Source: Ephydatia muelleri
Lineage: Eukaryota > Porifera > Demospongiae > Spongillida > Spongillidae
Reading direction: 5' to 3'
Assembly (NCBI GenBank): GCA_013339895.1
Contig: JABACO010000142.1
Coordinates: 1-64,000 of the forward strand
DNA: 64,000 nt
In this document: positions 22,376 through 34,764 of the stretch, piece by piece
Position numbering within the stretch: the first letter of the stretch is position 1
Layout of the letters: every line of letters starts with the position of its first letter
Made by a program: the position numbers and the translations under genes
Notes under the pieces: model-generated
Told to the model about the DNA's origin: nothing
Databases searched by the model: none
The model's input: only the letters and a program-made list of their open reading frames with translations

Positions 22376-22990
22376 AGCCCATTGTATTTTTCATTTAAGT
22401 TATAATAATATATAATGGATCTAGATACCTCAGGTGGTTCTCTGTGCCCCTTTTGCCCTGACGTTGCCTTTGATCCGCTTAGTCATCATGCTGCCTCCTG
22501 TAGACATGGTGGAGATGTCATTGCTCAGCATAACCATCTGAGAGACATATTTGCTGATTTCTGTTGTCATGCCTATCTTCCAGTAAAGGCCGAAGTGGGA
22601 TATGGCTTAGGCAGAGATAATGTCAACTCCCGCCCTGCAGATGTCCTTGTTCAGGGTTTGGACAGAGGAAAACCTACGTCACTATTACATTGTCACTCAC
22701 TCCTGTTACCCTCAGTGAAGCTAGTGTGGCACTTGGGGCAGCAGCATTTGTAGCTGAATCAAGGAAGCATGCAGCCAACGATGCTAAGTGCCAGGAGTTG
22801 GGATGGTCATGCATTCTACTTGCCGTTGAGACATATGGCAATTGGAGGAAGAGGCTCAGAGTGTGTTCTCCTGCCTAGCCTCTCTGCTTGCAATCAGCCA
22901 GGCCAGCCTCAAATCCAAAGATGATTGCAGAAATCTATGACCATATCAATTTATCCTTAGTGAGATCAGTGGCTAAGGCCATTTTAGGTA
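22376..22990 (+). mobile_element. Retroelement carboxyl end with zinc knuckle and nuclease-like tail
   Basis: Begins LDTSGGSLCPFCPDVAFDPL then SHHAASCRHGGDVIAQHNHL, a CxxC...H...C cluster, followed by RPADVLV and, in another frame, AAFVAESRKHAANDAKCQEL and LAVETYGNW. RPADVLV with a later acidic residue resembles a PD-(D/E)xK-type nuclease core placed after the RT. That reading is from memory of related coral and sponge proteins. It is 5' truncated and decayed. Confidence 0.6.
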
Positions 22991-23029
22991 GGGAATTAGT
23001 GCATAGTTGCAGTTGAACTGTTGGTTTGA

Positions 23030-24533
23030 ATTTGTGTACATTTTAGTGCTTAGTGTTAATAATAGTGATATGGATATGTGGTGTACGCAGTTTGTAATTG
23101 TCATTATTATTATTATGTTAATCAATGATAATAATACAAATACAATTACATGAAAGAATATAACATCACTTACTTTTTAAAAACTATCCACAGTTCCAAA
23201 CATAATGCATAAACTACACTAAATCAATAGGTTGGGGCAGGCTTCTTGCCAAAATGGCGCTTGCCACAGACCATGCATATGAGGCTCAGTTTGCCATAAA
23301 GATCTGAAGTGACCTTACTTTTAGGCAGAGAAACACAGACTACAAGTCCAAGGCCAAACAGGAGAATGTGATGTTTGCTTCTCTGCCCTAGTTGCCATAT
23401 GTCTCAACAGCCAGGGGAACACACACCCTGCTCAGTTCCTGGCAATTAGGGCCTTTGGAAACATGTTTGTGAGACTCGGCAACAGCTGATGCAGTACCTG
23501 CATCATTCAGAAAAGCAGCCTGGGTGAGTGATGAGGTAACAGTAATATCACAAGCAGCTGGCCTTCCTCTCTCCCAATCAGCCACCAGAACATCTGCTGG
23601 GTGAGATTACCTTAAGCTCAGGTGTCAATTGACTACCAGCCTCCACCTTAACTTCCAGACAAGAACTGTGTAATTTTTCACATTTGTGTGCTGCACAACA
23701 GAATAGAAGAGAAGATTCAATGATTTTAAACATAATTATATTATTTAAACTGATGTACAGATGATATCATCAGCATATAGCACCATACCCACATACAGGA
23801 AGAAGCAGATTGATATGCAAGGTCAACCCCCCATGGACAGACAAATTAAAACCTCTAGCTTATTTCTACACTAGTCTGGGTACCCATCATCAGTCAGGTA
23901 CCCAGACTAAGTCTACACCTGGCATCATTCTTCTGAAACAATATCACATGCTCATGTTTACAACAAGAAATTGTATATGACATACACTTCACCCCAGGAA
24001 TGCAATGTTGCGTTCTGTAGTTTTGATTGGTGGACTGGGTTAGTACTGCAAAGTGTTAACTCTCCAGCCACAGTTACGTTTCTCGTTCCCTGTGTTGGCA
24101 CTCTTCTCCTGTGCTAGTTTATTATATAGCAGTACATGTCCAAGGGTGTGGCAAAGGAACGCGGGCGTTATTTAGTATGTTCCAATCACGTACTAGCAGT
24201 CATCGCAAATTAAAGCGGAGGCCTGTATGAGAGATGAAGAGGAAGTCGCGTGGTGGGGGAAAATGCAGATCATATAATCGCGGGAGACGGAAGCGTGGAT
24301 GCTGCCCATAGTAAGAGCTTTGTGTACATCGGACATACTTACCTCTATTCACGTTCGGAGGAACTAGTCCAGGTGTAGCGTCCCGCGATGTCTATTTTCT
24401 CTATTTATGACTCGGTTATTTCGAAATTTCTCTCGTTTAACCCTGAATAAAAAATAAATAAATAAAATAATACAATAAAATAAAAATATATACGCAATGT
24501 AATCTTTTTTCGTTTTGGCACGAATTACATGCC
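23030..24533 (-). repeat. Dispersed repeat, copy B: the unoccupied counterpart of the CMC insertion site
   Basis: In reverse complement it matches 9196-9509 joined directly to 15947-16402, with the junction at the point where the CMC element sits in copy A. Further along it matches copy C (55075-55980), including a tail reading DWERGRPAACDITVTSSLTQ and LAVETYGN (23585-23388). This marks the repeat as the 3' part of the retroelement family with the nuclease-like tail. Confidence 0.85.
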
Positions 24534-24568
24534 ATAGAAGTTAGCATTAGTAATTTTGTTACTCTTGG

Positions 24569-24570
<2 letters not shown>

Positions 24571-24610
<40 letters not shown>
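24571..24610. repeat. Poly-T run of about 40 bp
   Basis: Uninterrupted T run beside the end of copy B (24533). It could be the poly-A tail of a minus-strand retrotransposed sequence. Confidence 0.9.
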
Positions 24611-24611
<1 letters not shown>

Positions 24612-24889
24612 TCAGGCTTTGTCCATGCATTCACACGTGCAGGTATGCTTCCAAGGCAGTATATCAACTTCTGCATTGACATTTGGGGCTTGCATTCATA
24701 TGTATATTGCCGATGACTGCAAGCTCTATTAATGGGAAGTGTATGATAAACTCCACTATCGGAGTGTTGTTGAAAACACGCAGGCAATGCAACAGGCCAT
24801 AGCTTTGGTTAAAACAAACCCTGAATACCACACCAATGGAGAGGTAAGCTAACTGACCCTCTTTTAAATTAAAAAAATATTTTGTGTTG

Positions 24890-26190
24890 TGCACACAGTG
24901 GGTGATGACTGATGCTTGCCATGACTCGCAAACCACACAACTGTCCCATGTCTGACAGGAAGGTATGTATGATAATGCAGTGATCCAATGATGCACACGG
25001 CTCCCTCAGTGCACACAGAGTTGTTGGGATCTGCACAATGTCGAGGCCTGAGTACACAACTGCCTAGATATGTGGATGGAGTGTACCAGAAGAGTGCTTA
25101 CTCAAGTAATTGCTAGAGGTAATATCACACTGTACATATAGCTGGATGTTTTCTTCGCCATAGGTTTGAATGTAACAGAGGTTGCCCATGATAACCAAGT
25201 GCAAGTGAAAAGGTACATTGAGGAACTTGACATTGTGAATTCGTACGATACGCGGCATGATGGGTGCTTTATGCAGTACCACATATCACAATCGTCATGT
25301 GGCTTTAGTACATTCATGTAGGCACCAAGAATGCTGCAAAGAAAGAAAAAAATATGTCAGGGTGCAGTTCATGGTTGGGATGTCACATGGTTCACCCAGC
25401 TTTCAGATAAGGATGTGTTATATTAATAATATTACTGCTGCATGCTGTTATACTACTCCAATAGCCAGAAGCAGCAAAACTCATCTGTATTGGTGCATGA
25501 AAAATTGCAATCATGATTCGGATGTCCTTCGTAACAAGATAATGGCCATTTTCATGTGCGTTCTTTTACACCTGATACCTGTCTGTTCATTTTTACTCTT
25601 TTCAACAAAGGGTTGTCATACATTGTGTCATCTGGAAAGTCCATGTTGTGCTGCAGGGTACCTCCTACTGAAGGTACTTTTAACCAACCCTGACACCATC
25701 AATGGCTACGAAAAGGCTCTGAGAAAGACTCTATTTTATCGCTACATGGAGTTTTACTGCCGGGTATGCCTCCTATTTGTATAAGTACATGTGTATATGT
25801 ATATGTGTATTTGTGTGTACATACTTTTGTATGTGTGTACATAAGCATGTGTATGCAAATGTTTAGTGCCGGGATACTTTCTGGATTGAATCCTTCAATC
25901 ACCTACTTCTGATGTATTTGCCAAAGTGGATTCATTTTCAGACTTATGCTTGTACATTTCAGATGAGGATGAATTTGGCTGTTTTGGACTGGGTATGTTT
26001 CTTTACTTTTAAACCCTTTTAAGAATTGTATCTTACTCTGTACTTTGTTTAAAACAGCAAACGGTTACCAGCCTTCGTGTGTATCCGGAGTATCGTATAG
26101 GCCTGATCGCTACAATGTACTGGTTGACAAAACCTAACAATTTGCATAAGACATCTGGCGACAGTACATTGAAAGAAACAGAGATACATT
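24890..26190 (+). mobile_element. Decayed DDE-type transposase gene, superfamily unassigned
   Basis: Recognisable pieces in order: GLNVTEVAHDNQVQVKRYIE then LDIVNSYDTRHDG (about 25165-25262), SSKTHLYWCMKNCNHDS (about 25465), INGYEKALRKTLFYRYMEFY (about 25700), DTFWIESFNHLLLMYLPKWI then HFQT (25865-25950), QMRMNLAVLDW, and VTSLRVYPEYR before PDRYNVLV (about 26060-26125). These follow the order of a transposase-like protein found in many copies in fish, coral and sponge genomes (THLYWCMKNC, DTYWVESFN, INLAVLDWNENV). Stops and shifts separate the pieces, and no ends were identified. Confidence 0.6.
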
Positions 26191-27013
26191 GCTGTATGGA
26201 ATTGCAAAACCATTTTACTAAGAAAACGGCTCCTTCCAAATTTTTTCCTCCAGATCTCTTCCAGAATGAGAAGAGAGCAAAGTGTTGCACATGTCACCTA
26301 AAGACGATAATGATGGTGAGTATCTTCTTGACTATGAAGGCGATGATGATGATGTAGAAGACTAGAAGGTGATGTCATGGCCTGTGTTGTATATGGTGTT
26401 GTCATATTGCTCTGTGTCATAGTAGCTAATTGAGTAGCTCTGGTGCAGGGTTCGCTTTCTCCTGATGCACACATCCGACACCTGTGTCATTGGTGTGCAT
26501 GTATTGATCAGTGTGCGTGCATGTGTTGGTCAGTGTCTGCATGTGTTTGTTTATGCATGACGACTGAATGTGCATGGGGTGATGTTTGAAGTGTGTATAG
26601 ATATATAAGTACATGTACTGTGCCATATACATGCACATGTACATACATGTAAATGTATATTCTTTTTACACCACCAAACCAAAAGTTTGCTGATTTTATA
26701 GCTACCTCTCTTTACTCACGCTCTTTCAGGCAAGTCTTTACCATTATCCCACAGTTATTCTTGAGCATCTAAACAGTTCTTTTAACAGCTCGTTTAAGAA
26801 ATACCATACATTACATTGGATTTTACTTTGGCATATCTCTACAGATGGTATTGTGGTCACATGCAAGATCATATGGTATGTGTTGATTGCGTGTCGTGCC
26901 TGTGCGTACATGCATTTGTTCAGCTAGCGTACACATGTTGTATGTGTCATACTCGCTGAGCACTAAGAAAGTATTGGTACATTCGCAGTGTATGGTACAC
27001 CCTCTAGATTTGG
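26191..27013. other. No supported gene
   Basis: Short frames, TGCATG-rich sequence and GTGTGTGCATG stretches. Nothing recognised. Confidence 0.3.
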
Positions 27014-27370
27014 TTATCTCCTGGTGTGGGAAATGTAAAATGATACATTTATGCACCCATTTTTAGTACTGGTGTCAAAACACTCACAGTTCGTATGCAT
27101 GACTTCACATATGTTGTGACATGTGGTGTGGGATTGCTTAGAAGCAGGTATGTTGGGTGCTGCCAAAACCCAAGATGGTCTAGCAGCCCCAAAAGAGCCT
27201 GTACAGCCGGTATCTTTTACGATTATTGCTGGCATGCGGGGCAGCCATTCCAATGAGGAAATCTGGTGGTTGCTGTACAATACACGGCCCACACAGGCAG
27301 CCTGGCTAAAGATATGCTCAACTGAACTGACTGCGGTCACGAAAAACAATAAAAATAAAATTGCTTGCAT
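27014..27370 (-). CDS. Candidate small secreted Cys-rich protein
   Basis: The minus frame begins MQAILFLLFFVTAVSSVEHI, a textbook signal peptide (hydrophobic core and a small-residue cleavage motif near AVSS). About 98 residues follow with Cys in QAAC, DTGCTG and TCHNICEVMHTNCECF. An in-frame Met ten codons upstream (27400) is the alternative start. A GTGAGT sequence near the end could be a splice donor, so the last residues may be intron. No family recognised. The alternative is chance: the opposite strand is also open over most of this stretch. Confidence 0.3.
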   Translation of the reverse strand: MQAILFLLFFVTAVSSVEHIFSQAACVGRVLYSNHQISSLEWLPRMPAIIVKDTGCTGSFGAARPSWVLAAPNIPASKQSHTTCHNICEVMHTNCECFDTSTKNGCINVSFYISHTRR

Positions 27371-27484
27371 TTTAAAAACTGTACACTGTAGGGTATGCAT
27401 TTTTGCATGTTCCTATATAGGGAGAGTACATAGGGAAATAGCACATAAAAGCTAGATAATAATGCTAAAAAGGGTGGCAAATAT

Positions 27485-27695
27485 GGGATTGTTTCCGCGA
27501 ATAGGACATGCTTTTTCAAGATTACATATTCTAGAACTCTGAAATGTCCTCTATACATTACTTCTTACGCACTGAGAATCGGAGTACCTGTTATGAAGTT
27601 TCAAGGCACAGAATTTTTAGTTTTCAACGAAACTATTGCGCGTACTGGAAATTTTATAATGTATACGTTAGTTCTCTTTTCACGGAAAAAATTCA
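27485..27695. mobile_element. MITE, copy 1
   Basis: Starts GGGATTGTTTCCGCGA. It shares AATGTCCTCTA, CTTCTTACGCACTGAGAAT and TATTGCGCGTACTGGAAA with copies at 60358-60597 and 63355-63603 (the latter reversed). ATAT flanks both ends. The right end is decayed. Confidence 0.75.
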
Positions 27696-27834
27696 ATATG
27701 ATTTAAAACCCGACACGCTTTACAGCTGGTCGCCCACTTTTAAGCGGGTCGACCCACTTCCAGTTAGTTCTACCGGCTTTTTAAACCTATGTAAACCTAT
27801 ATGCAAAACTGACCTGCTTTCAAGCGGGTCGACC

Positions 27835-28165
27835 GGATTCAAAACTTCTGTTTATTTATATATCTAAAACACCAGATACGTATTATCAAGGAGCACGTGG
27901 GTGTGATGAACCTATGCAAGCAAGATAATGGACCTCGCCACCCCGGTTAACAAACCATAAAGGTCTACCGACTAAGGCCTTAACTTGTAAAGTTCTCTTA
28001 TTTGCCTTGTAGAAAGCATCTGAATATGCATGTGCAAGCAGAGTAATTATTGTCTATATATACAATAATTACTCTGCTTGCACACCCACGTGTTCCTCGA
28101 TAATACGTATCTTGTGTTTTAGATATATAAATAAACAGAAGTTTTGAATCTGGTCGACAAAAATT
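27835..28165. repeat. Nested inverted repeats (outer hairpin with inner perfect palindrome)
   Basis: The left arm, about 27835-27912 (from GATTCAAAACTTCTG through TACGTATTATC to CACGTGGGTGTG), is repeated inverted at about 28083-28158. The spacer contains a second perfect palindrome at about 28033-28080: GCAAGCAGAGTAATTATTGT, an 8-bp loop, then its complement. GGGTCGACC-like motifs recur on both sides (27755, 27825, 28610). It looks like a foldback or MITE-type element. Confidence 0.75.
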
Positions 28166-28169
28166 ATAT

Positions 28170-29935
28170 AATGAGAATAAATGTAAAGCACACACACAAC
28201 AGCTGAAAGACAATGGAATCATATTTGAATACATGCACTTATACGGTTTATATGAAGATAACCAAAACATTCCAAGCTCCTAGACTAGGGATGTTAAAAA
28301 TCTGGAAGTCACTCTTCTTTTGTCAGCCTATATGATGGGTCTTTTATGGCTGCTTTAATCTTTTCTCCAAAGTCTTTATAAAAGACGCTGGTTCCCCTGT
28401 TAGTGGAGAAAGACTTCTCGGAAAGAAAAATGCCAAACTCCTTCTCTCGAGTGTCGATTTTGATTTCAATGGCAAAGACCAAAAAAAAAGTGACACGCTC
28501 GCACGCAGAATTTCTAATGAGATTCTTTACAACCACTTGTCGGAATTAAGTGACCGGCTTTAAAGCACGGGTCAACCGGCTCCAAAGTCTGTCAACCGAC
28601 TATAAATCGGGTCGACAGCTAGGCTTTAACGCTGATCCAAAGTTTTAAATCATATATATGGATTTACCCTCTTGTTACTAAATGAACTTCGAACAAAGCC
28701 AGACAAATGACGTTCCCAATCCTCTTCACTCTCCACATGTTGTTAGCAGCATTAAATCGTTTGTTAGCAGCAGTGACCGATTAAATCGTTATATCATACC
28801 ATAGCCTTGTGGATACGCAATATATGAGACTTCTTCACTCCAAAAGCGTCCTGCATGCACAAATTGCAAAGCAATAAAGCACAACCTTAATTGATCAGAA
28901 TGGATGATGTCAGGCAACCCAAAGGTGCAGCTAAGCTCAAGTCACTATAATGCCTCAGTTATGGTGGATTAGCTTCAGCCTATATTTAAAGTACATGTAC
29001 TGACCATCAAATATCGATTACCGTTTGTTGATGTTAGTTGAAACTTTTTGCAGAATTTCAACCACAATCATTTTCCACTTTCTGCCAATTGGCATACTGC
29101 ATAATGGAGCTGCTTGAAGCAGTATAGGATTTGGAAGTTTTGATAGTTGTCAAACGACACCCATACATATGCACATACATGCACATACCTCCACATCCTT
29201 AACGTTTGCATGCATGTTCACCCAACATATCTGGATTATTTGGAAGACAAAGAGGGGCAGGTATATTGCCATCGAGTTGTATCAGCATCTCTGTTATTCT
29301 ATCCTGTTGTATATTTTATGAGACTACTTTTAATTCGTCGGCCACCTATATCTCTTGCACTCCGGTCCAACTTACAATGTTTTGCTGTTGGGTGTCCATT
29401 ATCTTCGTCAGCGTGGTACCACTCTTGGACCTTTACCTTGTAGGAGATGGTGTAACTTTTCGACTATTGTTGGAACTCAACAGTGCAAATAGTACATTTA
29501 GAATGAAAATGAAATTAAACATGAATGTAGAGGTATCTCTTTATCACATCGCACTTGATATATGCGGAAGCAGTGGCGTAGCTACGTAGGCCCTATCAGC
29601 CGAGGTCATCATCATAACAATAATACTCACTCCTGAAGTAATGAATTGGTGGGCTTGAGCCTCGAGTTGTAAACGTTCAAATTTCAGTATACGCATGTGA
29701 CGTGATAATCGGGAAAAGATGGCTTCAATGTTGTTGACAGATTTGCTTCCCAGTTAATAAAAAATGGAAGAATTACTAAATTCACTGAGGATCTTATGAT
29801 GATAGATGTGCAGATCCAGAACATTTTAAATTTTAGAAATAACTCTCAAAAATGTTCTGGGGGACCCTTGCCCTCGCGTGCAATACTCCCCTGGCTACAC
29901 CACTGGCGCAAGGCGTGCGCGGGAGCACCATGCAC
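28170..29935. other. No supported gene
   Basis: A few frames of up to 127 codons without recognisable domains. CCGGCT, GGGTC and GTCGAC motifs near 28550-28625 echo those at 27755-27840. At 29770-29920 a short unclassified fragment includes GTTCTGGGGGACC. Confidence 0.3.
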
Positions 29936-29938
29936 ATA

Positions 29939-29961
29939 CACACAAACACACACACGCGCAT

Positions 29962-30001
<40 letters not shown>

Positions 30002-30062
30002 CACACACACACATGCACACACACATGCACATACACACACGCACACACGCACACACACACAC
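29939..30062 (+). repeat. AC microsatellite
   Basis: Interrupted AC/CA run with ACGC and ATGC variants. It produces false His-Thr and Cys-Val frames. Confidence 0.95.
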
Positions 30063-30984
30063 CACATGAGTTTGCACACAGCTCTTTTTTAGTCAGGAAG
30101 AATCTCCTTCGCTGATGCCACGGGTGTGACACCTGGGTGTGGTTTGTACCCGATCAGTTGTGATGCCTGGATATGGTCTGTACCGTGAGCTCTCTAGACG
30201 CTGTTAACTGATAATGCCAAATAGATTTTGGAGAGTTGTCCATAATCAAGCTAAACATGGCAACATGCAGAGGTATTCTAAGAAGCAGAGATGGAATATA
30301 AACTGAAACCTGTGACATGAAGAACTTCAAATTAGCATAATTTTTCAAAAGGTATTGAAGAATTTATTGGTAACAGTAAACACATATATGCATGTCTCGG
30401 CCTTAAATCCGTTAAGTCTCTAAAGCTGTGTGTCAGTTGTGAGGACTGGGTGTGGTCTCTACCCTGTTGAAGAATGGGTTAAATTTCTCTAGCTGCGGTC
30501 AGTTGGGAGCTTTGCGAGTGTGTGTGGGGTTAATCAACCTGCTGACAAAAAGAGCCCTGCTGATGATCTAGAATAGCCATGTGCAACATGGTTTTATTGA
30601 CTGTAAGTGTAAAGGAATGTATGTGTCACCCTCCCACTTTCTCGTTCAGTCCACCCCAGCTTGTCACTAGTACTTGTTTGTGCTGGACTTATATGCTCTT
30701 TTCTCATTTCTATCTTGACCTGAGGGTTGCCTGTTGCATTGATAATAGATCCTCTGTGCAAGCAAAGCACTAGTGTGTATGTAAATGTGTTCTATGTGTG
30801 TGTGTGTGTATGTGTGCGTGCATGTGTGTGACATTACCCCTAATAGGCACTGAGAACCTCCCCATTTGCAACGTACATACAGGGTGTCCTTGCATACAGG
30901 GCATGCACTAGGTTACAGCATTAGGAGTATTAAATTCTAAATTTTGTCACTTTGAGTTTGATCATGAGCTCTGTTGGAGCTAAC
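30063..30984. other. No supported gene
   Basis: Repeated short motif TGTGxxxxCTGGxTGTGGTxTGTACC (variants near 30120, 30155 and 30440). No gene recognised. Confidence 0.3.
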
Positions 30985-32285
30985 GAACTGGCCAGCTCCT
31001 ATAGCAATTAGCGATCGAAAGTTACATGCTGGGATGGCCGATCTAAACCCGACTGGGCCTAAACTGTTGTATGGATGCTGAGTGTCTAAAATATTAGCTA
31101 TTTGTGAGATATCTGTGTTTTAATAGCTTGATTAAGTACATGTAGCTGCAAAAGACCCTTTTTGAGCCAGTAGTACGTCTATCAGTTGGTTAATCAGAGG
31201 TTAGCGAAAGATGTCTATTCCATGCATGTCCCATGTGGTGGTTTTCATCTTGGTGTAGCTCAGTGGCCATTGTACAGTGGGAAGAAATGAGTCTGTATTT
31301 GTGTGATTATGTGTATTTCTGTGTGTGTGTATTTAACTGCGTGTGGTAAAAATCCACTCTACTAAAGGTGTCGACCATTCCTCTATGCGATTCCCTATTT
31401 AGACCCCACGCTACCCATCCATTGCCATGCACTAGATGGGTGTTGTGCCTTGTGTGTGTGTGTATCTATGTGAGTGCATGTGTGTGTGTGCCTGTGTGTG
31501 TCTGTGTGTGCATCTTTGTGTGTGTGTCTGCATGTATCGGTGTGTATCTGTGTGTCTCTGTGTCTCTGTGTTGTGTCTGTGTGTCTCTGTGTCTCTCTGT
31601 GTGTGTGTGTGTATCTGTGTGAGTGTGTCTGAGTGCATTTGTGTGTATGATGTGTGTTACCCTGTGGTACCCTGTGCATATGTGCATTAACCTGTGTGTG
31701 GTAAAAATCCATGTGTCTGCGCATGTGTTTCTGTGTGCGTCTGTGTTTGTGTGTCTCTGTATCTCTGTGGGTCAGTTTGTGTGTGTATCTGTGTATGTCT
31801 GTGTGTGAGTTTGTGTGTGTGTCTGTGTGTTGTGTTGTCTTTGTGTAAGTGTCTGTGTGCTGTCTGTGTGTGTGTCTGTGTGTGTGTCTGTGTGTGTGTC
31901 TGTGTGTATGTCTGTGTGTGTGTCTGTGTGTGTGTCTGTGTGTGTGTCTGTGTGTGTGTCTGTATGTGTGTCCGTGTGTGTGTCTGTGTGTGTGTCTGTG
32001 TGTGTGTCTGTGTGTGTGTCTATGTGTGTGTCTGTGTGTGTGTGTGTGTGTCTGTGTGTGTGTCTGTGTGTGTGTCCGTGTGTGTGTCTGTGTGTGTGTC
32101 TGTGTGTGTGTCTGTGTGTGTGTATTTGCATGCTTTCTGTATGTGTGTACCCTGTGCAGGTGTGTTTAACCTGTGTATGATAAAAATCCACCAAAGACCT
32201 CGACCATTCCTCTATGCAATTCCCTAGTTTGACCTCACTCTACCCATCCATTGCCATGCACACTGGATGAGTGTCCACGTGTTTC

Positions 32286-32325
<40 letters not shown>

Positions 32326-33130
32326 TGTGTGTACGTGTGTCTGTGTGTCTCAGTGTGCATGCTTTCTGTGTGTGTGTTACCCTGTGTTACCCTGTACATG
32401 TGTGTTATAAAAAATCCACCAAAGGTCACGACCATTGCTTTATGCAATTCCCTAGTTTGACCCCACTGTACCCATTCATTGCCATGCACACTACCCACGT
32501 GTTTCTTTCTGTGTTTGTGTGTGTGTGTCTGTATGTGTGTTTGTATGTGTGTCTGTATGTGTCTATGTGCGTGTGTCTGTGTGCGTGCATTTGCATGCTT
32601 TCTGCATGTGTGTTACCCTGTGCATGTGTGTATTAACCTGATTAACTTGTATGTGGTAAAAATCCACTCTAAAAGTCTCGACCATTCCTCTATGCAATTC
32701 CCTAGTTTGACCAGACTCTCTCATCCATTGCCATGCACACTACATGTAGATGGGTGTTTCTTTCTGTGTTTGTGTGTCTGTATGTGTGTCTGTATGTTGT
32801 CTGTGTGCATGTCTCTGTGTGTGTCTATAGATGTGTGTTGTCTTTGTGTATGTGTCTGTGTGTGTGTTTGTGTGTGTGTCTGTGTGTGTGCATTTGCATG
32901 ATTTCTGTACGTGTGTTACCCTGTGCATGTGTGTATTAACCTGTGTGTGATAAGAATCCACTCTACGGTCCAAAGGTCTTAACCATTCCTCTATGCAATT
33001 TGCTAGTTTGACCCACTCTACCCATCCATTGCCATGCACACGGGATGAGTGTCCACGTGTTTCTTTCTGTGTGTGTGTGGGCTTAACATAACCAATAACC
33101 ATAATGGTCATACAGCCAAGCACAAATCAA

Positions 33131-33169
<39 letters not shown>

Positions 33170-34260
33170 TACACACACACACACGCATACACACACATAC
33201 ACACGCTTATACACACACAGACCCATACACACACCCCTACACACACATCCATAAACACATACACACACCATACACACACACACACACCACACACACCATA
33301 CACACCATACACACCATACACACACACACACCATACACACACACACACACACACACCGCATACACACACACCATACACACACTCCATATACTCACACACA
33401 CCACACACACTCACACACCCATACACGCACACCCATACACAACCCCCCCCCACACACACACGCACACACACAGAAACATATGGACACTTATGAATCACTC
33501 TACTGTGGCAAATAATCCATGCAAATCTTAAAATAGGTTGACACCATGATGGATGACTGAAACATGGGACATGGAATTGGAGGGTTTTTGCTAAATTACA
33601 ACAGATGCTGATGCCATGCGATGATGGTCGATCTAGACCCAACTGGACCCTAAAGTGTTATATGGATGTGTGTCTAAAATAGCAGCTATTTGTGAGATAT
33701 CTGTGTTAAGAGCTTGATGAAGTACATGTAGCTACTAAAGACCCTTTTTGAGCCAGTATGTCAGTTGGTTAATCAGAGGTTTAATAGCAAAAGATGTCCT
33801 AATGATATGTTGGTTTTCATCTTGGTGTAGCTCTGTGGCCATTGTACAGTGGTAAGAAAGGAGTCTCTATTTGTGGGATTATGTGTATTTATGTGTGTAT
33901 GTGTGTGTGTTGTGTGTGTATCAGTCCTCTATGCAATTCCCCCACTTTGACCCCACTCTACCCATCCATTGCCATGCTCCTTGATTGATAGATGAGTGTC
34001 CACGTGTTTCGTTCTGTGTGTGTCAGTGTGCATGCATGTCCATGCATGTCCGTGTATGTGTTTGTGTGTGTGTCCATGTGTGTGTGTGTCTGTATGTTTG
34101 TGTGTGTGTTGTCCATGTGTGTGTGTTCGCGTGTTTCTGTCTGTGTTACCCTGTGTTCTACCCTGTATGAACCTGTGTGTGGTAAAAATCCACTCTAGGA
34201 TCCAAAGGTCCATCCATTGCCATGCACACTTGATTGATAGTGTCCAAGTGCTTCTCTATG

Positions 34261-34292
<32 letters not shown>

Positions 34293-34723
34293 CATGTGTG
34301 TGTGCATGTGTGTCAGTGTGTATGTGTGTATTTGTGTGTGTCTGTATGTGTGTGTGTGCGCATTTGTATGCTTTCTGTATGTTCGATACCCTGTGTGGGT
34401 ACAAATCTTTCAATACTGACTCTACGAACGAAATAAGACTTCTACATTTCTCTATGCAACTCTCTCTCTCTCCAATCAAAGCCCATCCATTGGTATGCTC
34501 AGTTAATCATGTGCATGCGCTAAAGACTTGTGTTCAAAGTCATTTTGTGCCTGTTGTAATTTAGCAAAAGCCATCCAATTCCAGGTCCCATGTTTCAGTT
34601 TTCATCACGCTGTCAGCCTATTTTAAAATTTGCATGGATTTTAACTTATTTGCCAGGTAGTGATTCATGTGTGTGTGTGTATGCATGTGTGGTGTGTGTG
34701 TATGGGGTGTGTATGGTGTGTAT

Positions 34724-34764
<41 letters not shown>

